Positions 8,751-16,193 of a stretch of DNA of 49,321 nucleotides are shown here, piece by piece (within the stretch, counting starts at the first letter, position 1; each line of letters opens with the position of its first letter). The notes beneath the pieces are model-generated. The model searched no databases. It was given only the letters and a program-made list of their open reading frames with translations, and was not told where the DNA came from. This DNA is from JAJFUE01 sp039683515 (GTDB taxonomy: Bacteria > Sumerlaeota > Sumerlaeia > MVZB01). The stretch is from positions 1-49,321 of the forward strand of contig JBDKRG010000046.1 in NCBI GenBank assembly GCA_039683515.1, read 5' to 3'. Position numbers and translations under genes: made by a program.

Positions 8751-8830
8751 TTTGATTTTCAACCACGGAAGGCACCGAATACACGGAAATCATCTGAATT
8801 TTGAATTTGTTTAGGATTTAGAGATTAGGA
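8751..8830. repeat. 80-nt inverted repeat, right copy
   Basis: Inverted partner of 7745-7824. Between it and the methyltransferase start lies a short tandem of the heptamer GGATTGC (about 8694-8716, at least three copies). Downstream the repeat runs almost to the pdxB start at 8863. Confidence 0.8.
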
Positions 8831-8862
8831 TTTTGGATTTTGAATGCATAAGGTGATGGGCC

Positions 8863-10014
8863 ATGCGAATCGTAGTCGATGAAAACATTCCTTACGCGCG
8901 CGAGATTTTCTCGCAGCTGGGCGACGTGACGACCGTCGCCGGCCGCTCGCTGACGGCCGCGGCCGTGGCCGACGCCGACGCGCTCATCGTGCGCTCGATC
9001 ACGCGCGTTGGCGAGGCGCTGCTGGCCGGCGGCAAAGTGCGGTTCGTCGCCACCTCGACGATCGGGACCGACCACGTCGACACCGCCTACCTCGAGCGCC
9101 AGGGGATCGGGTTCGCGTCCGCGCCGGGAAGCAACGCCGAGTCGGTGGCCCAGTACATCGCGGCGGCGCTGGCCTACGCCGCCGGCAAACGCGGCACCCC
9201 CCTGTCGCGCTGCTCGATCGGCATCGTCGGCGTCGGCAACTGCGGCAAGCGCGTCGAGCGGATCGCGCGCGCGCTCGGGATGAACGTCCTGCTGAACGAC
9301 CCGCCGCTCATGCGCGTCACCGGCGACGACGCGCGCTACCGCCCCCTGCGCGAGCTCCTCGACTGCAACTTCCTGACGCTCCACGTCCCGCTCACGAAGG
9401 CGGGCAAGGACCCCACATGGCGCCTCATTGAAGAGAAAACGCTGGACCGGCTCCTGCCGGAGGCGATCGTGATCAACGCCTCGCGCGGCTTCGTGGTCGA
9501 GGAGCAGGCCCTCATCGAGCGCGTCCTCGACGAGCGGCTTTCGGGGGCGATCCTGGACGCGTGGGAGAACGAGCCGGCCATCAACATCGAACACATGCGC
9601 CGCACGATGATCTCCACGCCGCACATCGCCGGCTACTCGTTCGACGGCAAAGTCGCCGGAGCGGTCATGGTCGCCGAGGCCGCCTGCAGGCACTTCGGGA
9701 TCGAGTTCAAGAAGCCCGGCCTGCCGATGCCGCCGCCCGCCGTGCCGCGGATCGAACTCAACACCAAGGGCCGCGAAGCCGATTCGATACTGGCGGAGCT
9801 GATCATGACCGCCTACCCGATCCTGCGCGACAGCGCCGACCTGCGGGCGGCCATGGCCCACGCCGAAACCGGCATCGGCCCGGCGTTCGACCAGCGGCGG
9901 AAGCTCTACCCGCTGCGCCGCGAGTTCGCCGCCACGACGGTCAAACTCCACGGCGCGGACGAGGAGCTGCTCGAGCGGGTCAAGACGATCGGGTTCAGCG
10001 TGGAAGAATCATAG
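8863..10014 (+). CDS. pdxB: Erythronate-4-phosphate dehydrogenase
   Basis: Encodes 383 residues. PdxB oxidises 4-phosphoerythronate in the deoxyxylulose-5-phosphate-independent branch of pyridoxal phosphate synthesis. The N-terminus MRIVVDENIPYA and the GTDHVD segment are PdxB-like. The NAD-binding motif GIVGVGNCGKRV is at about 120-131. The catalytic Arg (NASRG, about 208), Glu (WENEP, about 237) and His (PHIAGYS, about 254) of D-2-hydroxyacid dehydrogenases are all present. The C-terminal extension of about 90 residues fits the PdxB dimerisation domain. It is a single gene by spacing, preceded by an intergenic repeat. Confidence 0.9.
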   Translation: MRIVVDENIPYAREIFSQLGDVTTVAGRSLTAAAVADADALIVRSITRVGEALLAGGKVRFVATSTIGTDHVDTAYLERQGIGFASAPGSNAESVAQYIAAALAYAAGKRGTPLSRCSIGIVGVGNCGKRVERIARALGMNVLLNDPPLMRVTGDDARYRPLRELLDCNFLTLHVPLTKAGKDPTWRLIEEKTLDRLLPEAIVINASRGFVVEEQALIERVLDERLSGAILDAWENEPAINIEHMRRTMISTPHIAGYSFDGKVAGAVMVAEAACRHFGIEFKKPGLPMPPPAVPRIELNTKGREADSILAELIMTAYPILRDSADLRAAMAHAETGIGPAFDQRRKLYPLRREFAATTVKLHGADEELLERVKTIGFSVEES

Positions 10015-10020
10015 AAATTC

Positions 10021-10098
10021 GAACCACGGAGACACAGAGACACGGAGAAATAACAAAAATAGTTCGATTATCTCCGTGACTCCATGTCTCCGTGGTTC
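10021..10098. repeat. 28-nt inverted repeat, ACGGAGACAC family
   Basis: Positions 10,021-10,048 (GAACCACGGAGACACAGAGA and onward) pair with 10,071-10,098 with about four mismatches, leaving a 22-nt AT-rich loop. It fills the gap between pdxB and the next gene. A related single-sided stretch is at about 25,436-25,540. With no T-run it is more likely a REP-like element than a terminator. Confidence 0.75.
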
Positions 10099-10110
10099 AA
10101 AAAATGAAAT

Positions 10111-11226
10111 ATGATACAACTCGAACTGCACGACCGGATCGATGCGATCGGCGCCGCCGAGTGGGACGGGCTTGTCGGCCGCATGCGCGAGCCCGCGATC
10201 TACCACAGCCATGACTGGGCGCGGCTGTGGCTTCGGCATTTCGGCGGGGACGCGAAACCCCGAATCATCGCCCTGCGCGAGGGGGGCCGGCTGATCGGCC
10301 TGCTGCCGATGGCGCTCGCCGCGCAGCGGCTCAAGATTTTCAGCCGCCGGCGGCTTGCGCCGCTCTCGTCGGCCTCGCCCCCGGCGCCGCAGTACCTCGG
10401 CCCGATCTGCGACCCCGACCGCGAGGAGCCGTGCCTCGGCGCGATGGCCTCCTTCCTGGCCGCGCAGCCCGACGCCGACGCCATCTACTTCGAAAACTTC
10501 CTCCCCGGCCAGCCGGCCGAGAGGCTCGTGCAAACCCTCGAAGCCCGGGGGCGCGCCGCGATCCGCTGGACGGGCGAGACGACCTACTGGGTGCCGCTCG
10601 CCGAGGAGGCCGAGGCGTTCCTTTCGCTCCTGAACCGCAAGCTGCGCAAGAACATCGTCAGCGCGCGCAACCGGTTCGCCGCCACCGACGGCGCCCGGAT
10701 CGAGGCGGTCACGGACCTTGCCGGCGTCTCGGCCGCGGTCGAGGCGTTCCGCCGCCACAGCATCGCGCGGCTCGGCGAAAAGGGGCTCCACTCGACGCTC
10801 CACGACCGGCGCATGGCCGATTTCTTCGCGGAGCTGGCGCGCGCCTGCTTCGAGCGCGACCGGGCGATCTACTTCGGCGCGTGGCTCGGCGACGCGTGCA
10901 TCGGCACGATCTTCGGCCTGCGGATGGGCTCGTACATCTGCTACTACAACGGATCGTTCGACCCGGAGTTCTCGAACCTCAGCCCCGGGACGCTCATGAT
11001 CGACGCTCTGTGCCGCGAGGCGATCGTCCGCGGCCACCGCCGGCTCGACATGCTCGGCGGCTTCGGCGAATACAAGCACCGCTGGGCGGGCGAAAACTGC
11101 GCCAAGCTGCAACTGGCGACCGTCCCGCTGAACACCCTCAAGTGCCTGCCGTTCAGCGTGTGGGAACGCCACAAGGCCCGCCGCCGCGACGAAAACGGGG
11201 GCGCGAAACCGAGTAACGAAGATTAG
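10111..11226 (+). CDS. GNAT/BioF2-like acyltransferase (CelD type)
   Basis: Encodes 371 residues with two GNAT-like halves as in the Acetyltransf_6/BioF2-like family (FemAB relatives and CelD of exopolysaccharide loci). Typical segments are IYHSHDWARLW near 30-41, LIGLLPMAL near 61-69 and the basic RKLRKNIVSARNR near 177-189. ACIGTIFGLRMG and SPGTLMIDALCREA with GHRRLDMLGG mark the C-terminal half. No signal peptide, so cytoplasmic. The substrate is unknown; transfer of acyl or aminoacyl groups to polysaccharide or peptidoglycan precursors is the family expectation. A 97-bp palindromic repeat begins seven bases after the stop codon. Confidence 0.75.
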   Translation: MIQLELHDRIDAIGAAEWDGLVGRMREPAIYHSHDWARLWLRHFGGDAKPRIIALREGGRLIGLLPMALAAQRLKIFSRRRLAPLSSASPPAPQYLGPICDPDREEPCLGAMASFLAAQPDADAIYFENFLPGQPAERLVQTLEARGRAAIRWTGETTYWVPLAEEAEAFLSLLNRKLRKNIVSARNRFAATDGARIEAVTDLAGVSAAVEAFRRHSIARLGEKGLHSTLHDRRMADFFAELARACFERDRAIYFGAWLGDACIGTIFGLRMGSYICYYNGSFDPEFSNLSPGTLMIDALCREAIVRGHRRLDMLGGFGEYKHRWAGENCAKLQLATVPLNTLKCLPFSVWERHKARRRDENGGAKPSNED

Positions 11227-11232
11227 AGCGAA

Positions 11233-11329
11233 GAATCGCCGGCGAGGGCGCCGGCGCCACATTGCGATAAGCTATTCGATACCGAATAGCTGTCTTCGAT
11301 GTGGGGCCGGCGCCCCCGCCGGCCATTCA
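11233..11329. repeat. 97-bp palindromic repeat, copy 1
   Basis: A long imperfect palindrome. Outer arms GCCGGCGAGGGCGCCGGC and its near-complement enclose a conserved CCACAT/ATGTGG pair and a central hairpin AGCTATTCG-ATAC-CGAATAGCT. The element recurs in inverted orientation at 49,225-49,321 with only a few changes over all 97 positions. It lies seven bases after the end of the GNAT gene. Confidence 0.85.
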
Positions 11330-11678
11330 TGTCGTCTCAAGCCCCGGCGCCGATCAGTTTGGATCTGAAAACGGCGTTCCCGAGCGAACACCCCCGCGGC
11401 CGCGTGGGTTTCTCTTGTTTCAGTGGATCAATTTTTTTGCCGCCGAATCCCCGGGCCCAGCCGAAGCCTGTTTTTTCGGGTTCATTCATTTTCACCCGTA
11501 ATCGACTGAATCTATTGCAATTGCAGCCACGCAAACAAACGCCGGCACGGAGTATGATGAGCCGGTTGTGTTCTTTTCGAGGCCGCATGGAGCAGGATTT
11601 TGAGGTAGCGAAAACCCACTTTCTTGTATTAGATTAAGGGCGCGGCCGCGTGTAGAGACCCCATGAAGGAGCTAATCC
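11330..11678. other. Non-coding stretch upstream of korDABC
   Basis: About 350 bp without a credible gene; an open frame through 11,299-11,637 begins inside the palindromic repeat and looks random. The 3' part is less GC-rich and includes a TGCAATTGCA palindrome at 11,516-11,525. It probably contains the korDABC promoter, but I cannot choose -35 and -10 boxes with confidence. Confidence 0.4.
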
Positions 11679-11990
11679 ATGACGTCACCCGGCGGCAAGC
11701 CCGCCCCTACCAATACCCGCTCCAAAGTCAAAATGGTTCCGAATGTCATCGAGGCCCGGTGCAAAGGCTGCGGCTACTGCATCGAGTTCTGCCCGAAGGA
11801 CGTTTTGGCGTTTTCCGACAAATTCAATGCCAAGGGCTATTACGTCCCGGTCAACGTGAAACCGGAGGCGTGCACTGGTTGCAAGATGTGCGAGATGGTC
11901 TGCCCCGATTTCGCCATTTACCTGGTTGAAGACGAAAAGGCCGCCGCCGAAGTCCCGGTCAAGGTCAAGGCCGCCGAGGAGTCCAAGTGA
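11679..11990 (+). CDS. korD: 2-oxoacid:ferredoxin oxidoreductase, ferredoxin-like delta subunit
   Basis: Encodes 103 residues. Two classical [4Fe-4S] motifs are visible, CKGCGYCIEFCP at about 28-39 and CTGCKMCEMVCP at about 65-76, with an Ala/Lys/Glu-rich tail. This is the electron-transfer subunit of the four-subunit enzyme that decarboxylates a 2-oxoacid with CoA and ferredoxin. AAGGAG lies ten bases before the ATG. The stop codon overlaps the korA start (TGATG). The delta-alpha-beta-gamma order is that of 2-oxoglutarate:ferredoxin oxidoreductase operons. Confidence 0.9.
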   Translation: MTSPGGKPAPTNTRSKVKMVPNVIEARCKGCGYCIEFCPKDVLAFSDKFNAKGYYVPVNVKPEACTGCKMCEMVCPDFAIYLVEDEKAAAEVPVKVKAAEESK

Positions 11991-13147
11991 TGACCGAGCA
12001 CAGCGACGTTTTAACCGGCGCCCACTTTATGAACGGTGACGAGGCCTGCGCCGAGGGCGCCCTGGCCGCCGGCTGCCGATTCTTTGCCGGCTACCCGATC
12101 ACCCCGGCCACCGAGATCGCCGAAACCATGGCCGACCGGATGGGCGAAGTCGGCGGCGTCTTCATCCAGATGGAAGACGAGCTGGCCTCGATGAACGCCA
12201 TCATCGGCGCCTCGTGGGGGGGCGTGAAGTCGATGACCGCGACGAGCGGACCCGGCTTCAGCCTCATGATGGAAAACCTGGGCCTGGCGCTCATGACCGA
12301 GACGCCGTGCGTGGTGGTCAACGTCCAGCGCGGCGGCCCGTCGACCGGCCTGCCGACGCTCGTCGGCCAGCAGGACATGATGCAGGCGCGCTGGGGAAGC
12401 CACGGCGACTACGAAATCATCGCGCTGACGCCCAACTCGCCGCAGGAGATGTTCGACTTGACGCTCGAGGCGTTCAACCTCTCCGAGCGCTTCCGGCTGC
12501 CGGTCCTCGTCATGGCCGACGAAGTCGTCGGCCACATGACCGAGAAGGTCGTCATCCCGGCGCGCGAAGAGCTCAAGATCGTCAACCGCAAGAAGTGGCA
12601 AAAGAGCGACGACAAGCATCTGCCCTACCGGGCCGACGAGGACCTCGTCCCGCCGATGGCCGCCATGGGCGAAGGCTCTTTCCAGCACATCACCGGCCTG
12701 ACCCACGACGAACGCGGCTACCCCGGCGCCAACGCCGCCGTGCAGGACGCCCTCGTCCGCCGGCTCATCGACAAGGTCCGCAAATACGCCAAGACCGAGC
12801 TGACCCGGTACGAGGCGGTCGAGATGGACGACGCCGAGGTCGTGATCGTCTGCTACGGCATCACGAGCCGCTCTTGCCTGCGGGCCGTGCGCGTCGCGCG
12901 CGAGCGCGGCATCAAGGCCGGCATGATCCGGCTGCAGATCGTCTGGCCGTTCCCCGACCACCTCATCGAGGAGATCGCGGCCAAGGCCCGGGCGATCATC
13001 GTCCCGGAGATCAACATGGGCCAGATCGTCCGCGAAGTGCAGCGCGCGGCCGGCGGCAAATGCCCCGTCCACGGCATGCCGATCCCCGGCGGCGCGATGC
13101 ACAAGCCCGAGCAGATCGTGGAGATGATCACGAGGGAGATGCAGTAG
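11990..13147 (+). CDS. korA: 2-oxoglutarate:ferredoxin oxidoreductase, alpha subunit
   Basis: Encodes 385 residues from the ATG at 11,990, which overlaps the korD stop. Characteristic segments are GNEA-like GDEACAEGALAAGCRFFAGYP near the N-terminus and PATEIAE. MEDELASMNAIIGASWGG, TSGPGFSLMMENLG and RGGPSTGLPT follow. The C-terminal half carries the transketolase-like domain (VICYGITSRS) and IVPEINMGQ. With the beta subunit it forms the thiamine-diphosphate active site that converts 2-oxoglutarate (or a related acid) to its CoA ester, or works in reverse for carboxylation. A GCAGTAGCCCGAGCG half-repeat overlaps its stop codon. Confidence 0.92.
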   Translation: MTEHSDVLTGAHFMNGDEACAEGALAAGCRFFAGYPITPATEIAETMADRMGEVGGVFIQMEDELASMNAIIGASWGGVKSMTATSGPGFSLMMENLGLALMTETPCVVVNVQRGGPSTGLPTLVGQQDMMQARWGSHGDYEIIALTPNSPQEMFDLTLEAFNLSERFRLPVLVMADEVVGHMTEKVVIPAREELKIVNRKKWQKSDDKHLPYRADEDLVPPMAAMGEGSFQHITGLTHDERGYPGANAAVQDALVRRLIDKVRKYAKTELTRYEAVEMDDAEVVIVCYGITSRSCLRAVRVARERGIKAGMIRLQIVWPFPDHLIEEIAAKARAIIVPEINMGQIVREVQRAAGGKCPVHGMPIPGGAMHKPEQIVEMITREMQ

Positions 13148-13206
13148 CCCGAGCGCATTCGATTACGATTACGACGCACGACGCACGAATGAAAAGGACA
13201 CATACG

Positions 13207-14034
13207 ATGAGCGCAGTTGCTCAACACACATTCGACCAGTTCCTCCGCGCCGACCGCATGCCGCACATCTGGTGCCCGGGTTGCGGCATCGGCACCGCGG
13301 TCAACTGTTTCGTCCACGCCCTGCAGAAGACAAACCTGCCGCTCGAGCAGGTCGCGGTCGTCTCGGGCATCGGCTGCACGGCGCGCGTCGCCGGCTACAT
13401 GTACCTGGACTCGTTCCACAGCACGCACGGCCGCGCGCTGCCGCTGGCCACCGGGCTCAAGCTGGCGAGGCCGGAGCTGAAGGTCGTGGTCATCAGCGGC
13501 GACGGCGACCTGTTCGCCATCGGCGGCAACCACTTCATCCACGCCGCCCGGCGCAACATGGACCTGACCGTCATCTGCGTCAACAACTTCAACTACGGCA
13601 TGACCGGCGGCCAGCTCGCGCCGACCACCCCCCAAGGCGCCCGCACGACCACGACGCGCCAGGGCAACCCGGACACGCCGTTCAACCTGCCGGCCCTGGC
13701 GGCCGCCTGCGGCGCGGTCTACGTCGCCCGCTGGACGGTCGGCCACGTCGTCCAGCTCCAGCGCGCGATGGGCGAGGTTTTAAGCAAGAAGGGCTTCACG
13801 TTCCTCGAGGTCATCAGCCCGTGCCCGACGCTGTTCGGCCGCCTGAACAAGCTCGGCGCGGGGGTCGACATGGTGCAGGCCGCCAAGGAACGCGCCGTCA
13901 TCCGCAACGGGGCCGACCCGAAGGAAGCCGACATCACGATGGATTCGCCGATCGTCTGCGGCAAGTTCCTCGACATCGAGAAGCCGACGTATCTGGACCG
14001 CATCGGACTGACCCCCACTGCGGCATCGGAATAA
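13207..14034 (+). CDS. korB: 2-oxoglutarate:ferredoxin oxidoreductase, beta subunit
   Basis: Encodes 275 residues. It is the thiamine-diphosphate-binding subunit: WCPGCGIGT at the N-terminus, GIGCTARVAGYM, the GDGDLFAIGGNH diphosphate-binding segment, and NNFNYGMTGGQ with PTT after it. The ATG at 13,207 has AAAGGA about nine bases upstream; longer readings of the same frame run antisense-like through korA and have no family support. It is separated from korA by 59 bp and from korC by 107 bp, the latter holding an AT-rich repeat. Confidence 0.92.
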   Translation: MSAVAQHTFDQFLRADRMPHIWCPGCGIGTAVNCFVHALQKTNLPLEQVAVVSGIGCTARVAGYMYLDSFHSTHGRALPLATGLKLARPELKVVVISGDGDLFAIGGNHFIHAARRNMDLTVICVNNFNYGMTGGQLAPTTPQGARTTTTRQGNPDTPFNLPALAAACGAVYVARWTVGHVVQLQRAMGEVLSKKGFTFLEVISPCPTLFGRLNKLGAGVDMVQAAKERAVIRNGADPKEADITMDSPIVCGKFLDIEKPTYLDRIGLTPTAASE

Positions 14035-14099
14035 TTATTTAATTTTATTTTGATCATTTACCTCAGCTTTGTTTCGAATTTGTGAACGATTTTGAATGA

Positions 14100-14141
14100 T
14101 TGGGATTTGTTTCGGATTTAGAGATTAGAAATTAGGATTTG
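14100..14141. repeat. AT-rich GGATTTAG repeat abutting korC start
   Basis: A short member of the dispersed TAAATCCTAA/GGATTTAG family: TTTCGGATTTAGAGATTAG followed by AAATTAGGATTTG. It ends directly on the korC ATG, placing AGGA five bases before the start codon. The same arrangement is seen at the acetyltransferase start (7715). Confidence 0.6.
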
Positions 14142-14744
14142 ATGAAAATGGCAACAGATCGCTTGGAAATCCGCGTCACCGGCTTCGGCGGCCAGGGCGT
14201 GATCCTGACCGGCTACATCCTCGGCAAGGCCGCCGCGCTGTTCCGCGACCAGAACGCCGTGCTGGCCCAGACCTACGGCCCCGAGGCGCGCGGGAGCGCC
14301 TGCCGCGCCGACCTGATCGTCTCGCCCAAGCCGATCGATTACCCGCAGGTCGCGCGCCCGAACATCCTGATCGCGCTGTCGCAGGACGGCTACACGACGC
14401 ACAAGAAATTCATCGACCCGGAGGGGATCATCTTTTACGACGAGGAGCTGGTCCACCCCGACGCCGAAAGCCCCGTCTTCCACGCATCGATCCCCGCGAC
14501 CCGTTTCGCCAAGGAAGTCGGCCACAAGATCATGGCCAACATCGTGATGCTCGGCTTCTGCACGGCCCTGACCGACCTGGCGACCGCGGAGTCGATGGAG
14601 AAGGCGGTCAGCGGCTCGGTGCCCAAGGGGACCGAACCCAAGAATCTGAATGCCTTCCGCAAGGGCTACGAATACGGCACGCAGTGGCTCGGGAGCCGCT
14701 CAACCGGCAACGGCCACAAGGACAGCCCGTATCTGAGGAAGTAA
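14142..14744 (+). CDS. korC: 2-oxoglutarate:ferredoxin oxidoreductase, gamma subunit
   Basis: Encodes 200 residues. The N-terminal VTGFGGQGVILTGYILGKAA is the gamma-subunit signature, and YGPEARGSACRADLIVS follows, as in Kor/Por/Vor gamma chains. I use the ATG at 14,142; the ATG two codons later is also possible. AGGA from the upstream repeat is in the ribosome-binding position. It completes korDABC and is followed by an intrinsic terminator at 14,779. Confidence 0.9.
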   Translation: MKMATDRLEIRVTGFGGQGVILTGYILGKAAALFRDQNAVLAQTYGPEARGSACRADLIVSPKPIDYPQVARPNILIALSQDGYTTHKKFIDPEGIIFYDEELVHPDAESPVFHASIPATRFAKEVGHKIMANIVMLGFCTALTDLATAESMEKAVSGSVPKGTEPKNLNAFRKGYEYGTQWLGSRSTGNGHKDSPYLRK

Positions 14745-14778
14745 TCCCGGGCTTGGCCCGAAACCATCGCGGCAATCC

Positions 14779-14805
14779 GGCCGGCGCCCCGCGCGCCGGC
14801 CTTTT
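14779..14805 (+). terminator. Intrinsic terminator of korDABC
   Basis: A perfect 9-bp stem GGCCGGCGC/GCGCCGGCC (14,779-14,787 with 14,793-14,801) with a five-base loop is followed by TTTT. It lies 34 bp after the korC stop codon. Confidence 0.75.
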
Positions 14806-15006
14806 CATTCGAACAAAAGACGTTTCTGTCCGATTCTTTTTGCCATCACACATCACTCATGCGACTAGAGTTCCGCCGCGTCGAAAATATTTCCACATCG
14901 CTATCATTTTACTTGAGTTTTGCCGATAAGTCCTTGAGAATAGGCCAAACCCCGAGGGAGTCTCGGGGAAAGTCCTAAGCTCACCACGGATCGGCAGGGC
15001 TGAACC

Positions 15007-16086
15007 TTGAACCACGCGGACAACGCCAACCCACGAAACCTCTGGGGCCGTTGCCTGCTGTGGACGGCCCCCGTGGTGCTGTGGCTGGCCCTGACCGCCG
15101 GCGGCGCCGAACGCACGGCCGCCGCGCCGACGCCGATGCCGATGGCGACCCCGGCCGTCCTGGCCGACGTTCTGCGCCCGCAGATCTACTTCAATTCGAT
15201 CCCCCGGATCCACACGACGGCTCACTTCCAGCTCGTCAACGCCCGCGACGCCGAGTGGTCCGAGCGCATGGGCGACATGCTGGAACTGCTTTACGATTGC
15301 TTCTGCCGCGACATGAAGGAACTGGGGTTCGCGGTGAGCGAGCCCGCGGACCCGCTCACCTGGCTGTGCTTCGACGGCGAAAAGGCGTTCGTCGAATACG
15401 CCCGCACGGCCGACTCCTTCAATGCCGGCTGGCTGCGCGAGTACTACTCGCCGCGCACGAACCGGGTCGCGCTCATCCGCCCCGACGCGATGACCCGGAC
15501 GGTGGGCATCGAAGCCGGCGGCGAGCCGGTCGACATCCTGCCCATCTCGCACGAGGCCACCCACCAGTTCTCCTACAGCACCGGCCTCTTCCGCCGCGGG
15601 GTGATGTACCCGGTGTGGTTGACCGAGGGGGTCGCGATGAGCTTCGAGACCGACTCGGCGCGGACGCTCGGCCTCAACAAGTTCAACCTCCCGCGCATGA
15701 AGCAGCTCGTCCGCGTCCGCCGCGCGGGGCGCATGCTGCCGCTGGGGCGGTTCATGATCATGACCCACTTCCGTCCGGACGAGGGGCACGACCTCGGCGA
15801 CCTCTACGCCCAGGCCGACGGCTTCTTCCGGTTCATGCTGATGAACCACGGCGACCAGCTCCGGGCCTACGTCGCGCGCCTGGGCGCCATGGCCCCGGGC
15901 CGGCGCAGTCCCGAGGCCCTCGAGGCCGAGTTCGCCGCCGCGTTCGGCGCGGCCGGGCCGCTCGAGGCCGAATGGAACGACTACCTGGACAAGGTCGAGC
16001 GCATCCTTGCCGGCGGCGATGAAAAAAGCCCCGCAACTGCCTCCGGGGCAATCGCGGGGCTCGTGACCCCTGTCGTGAACCGATAG
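15007..16086 (+). CDS. Secreted putative zinc metallopeptidase (DUF1570-like)
   Basis: Encodes 359 residues. The first 40 include a basic patch and a hydrophobic core (LLWTAPVVLWLALTAGG), so it is exported. The key motif is SHEATHQF, an HExxH zinc site at about 182-186, followed by a WLTEG segment whose Glu at about 207 could be the third zinc ligand, as in gluzincins. This fits DUF1570-type proteins common in planctomycetes and relatives. No ATG lies near the N-terminus; a stop codon two codons upstream leaves TTG at 15,007 as the first start. Substrate unknown. Its last 65 bp contain the convergent gene's terminator. Confidence 0.7.
   Translation: MNHADNANPRNLWGRCLLWTAPVVLWLALTAGGAERTAAAPTPMPMATPAVLADVLRPQIYFNSIPRIHTTAHFQLVNARDAEWSERMGDMLELLYDCFCRDMKELGFAVSEPADPLTWLCFDGEKAFVEYARTADSFNAGWLREYYSPRTNRVALIRPDAMTRTVGIEAGGEPVDILPISHEATHQFSYSTGLFRRGVMYPVWLTEGVAMSFETDSARTLGLNKFNLPRMKQLVRVRRAGRMLPLGRFMIMTHFRPDEGHDLGDLYAQADGFFRFMLMNHGDQLRAYVARLGAMAPGRRSPEALEAEFAAAFGAAGPLEAEWNDYLDKVERILAGGDEKSPATASGAIAGLVTPVVNR
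16022..16061 (-). terminator. Terminator for the PRC gene inside a convergent gene
   Basis: On the minus strand the stem AGCCCCGC/GCGGGGCT (16,054-16,061 with 16,027-16,034) encloses an inner TGCC/GGCA hairpin. It is followed by six T (A-run at 16,022-16,027). It lies about 130 bp beyond the stop codon of the minus-strand PRC-barrel gene but within the final codons of the plus-strand DUF1570-like gene. The two transcripts would therefore overlap at their 3' ends. Confidence 0.6.
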
Positions 16087-16193
16087 GGCCGCTCGCTTCA
16101 CGCCAGGTCATCGTGCGTGGCTTGTTTCTTCCGTCTCACCCTCCATGGTGGCGTCCCCGCCACTAAGGTCGCCATGATCATCGGCCTTCGCCC

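Noticed and set aside
11299..11637. Open frame after the palindromic repeat
   Set aside because: It starts inside the repeat, has no ribosome-binding site and resembles random GC-rich translation.
12214..14034. A long plus-strand frame that appears to fuse antisense-like sequence through korA with korB
   Set aside because: Only the part from 13,207 is a KorB protein; upstream of it the frame is a shifted reading of korA.
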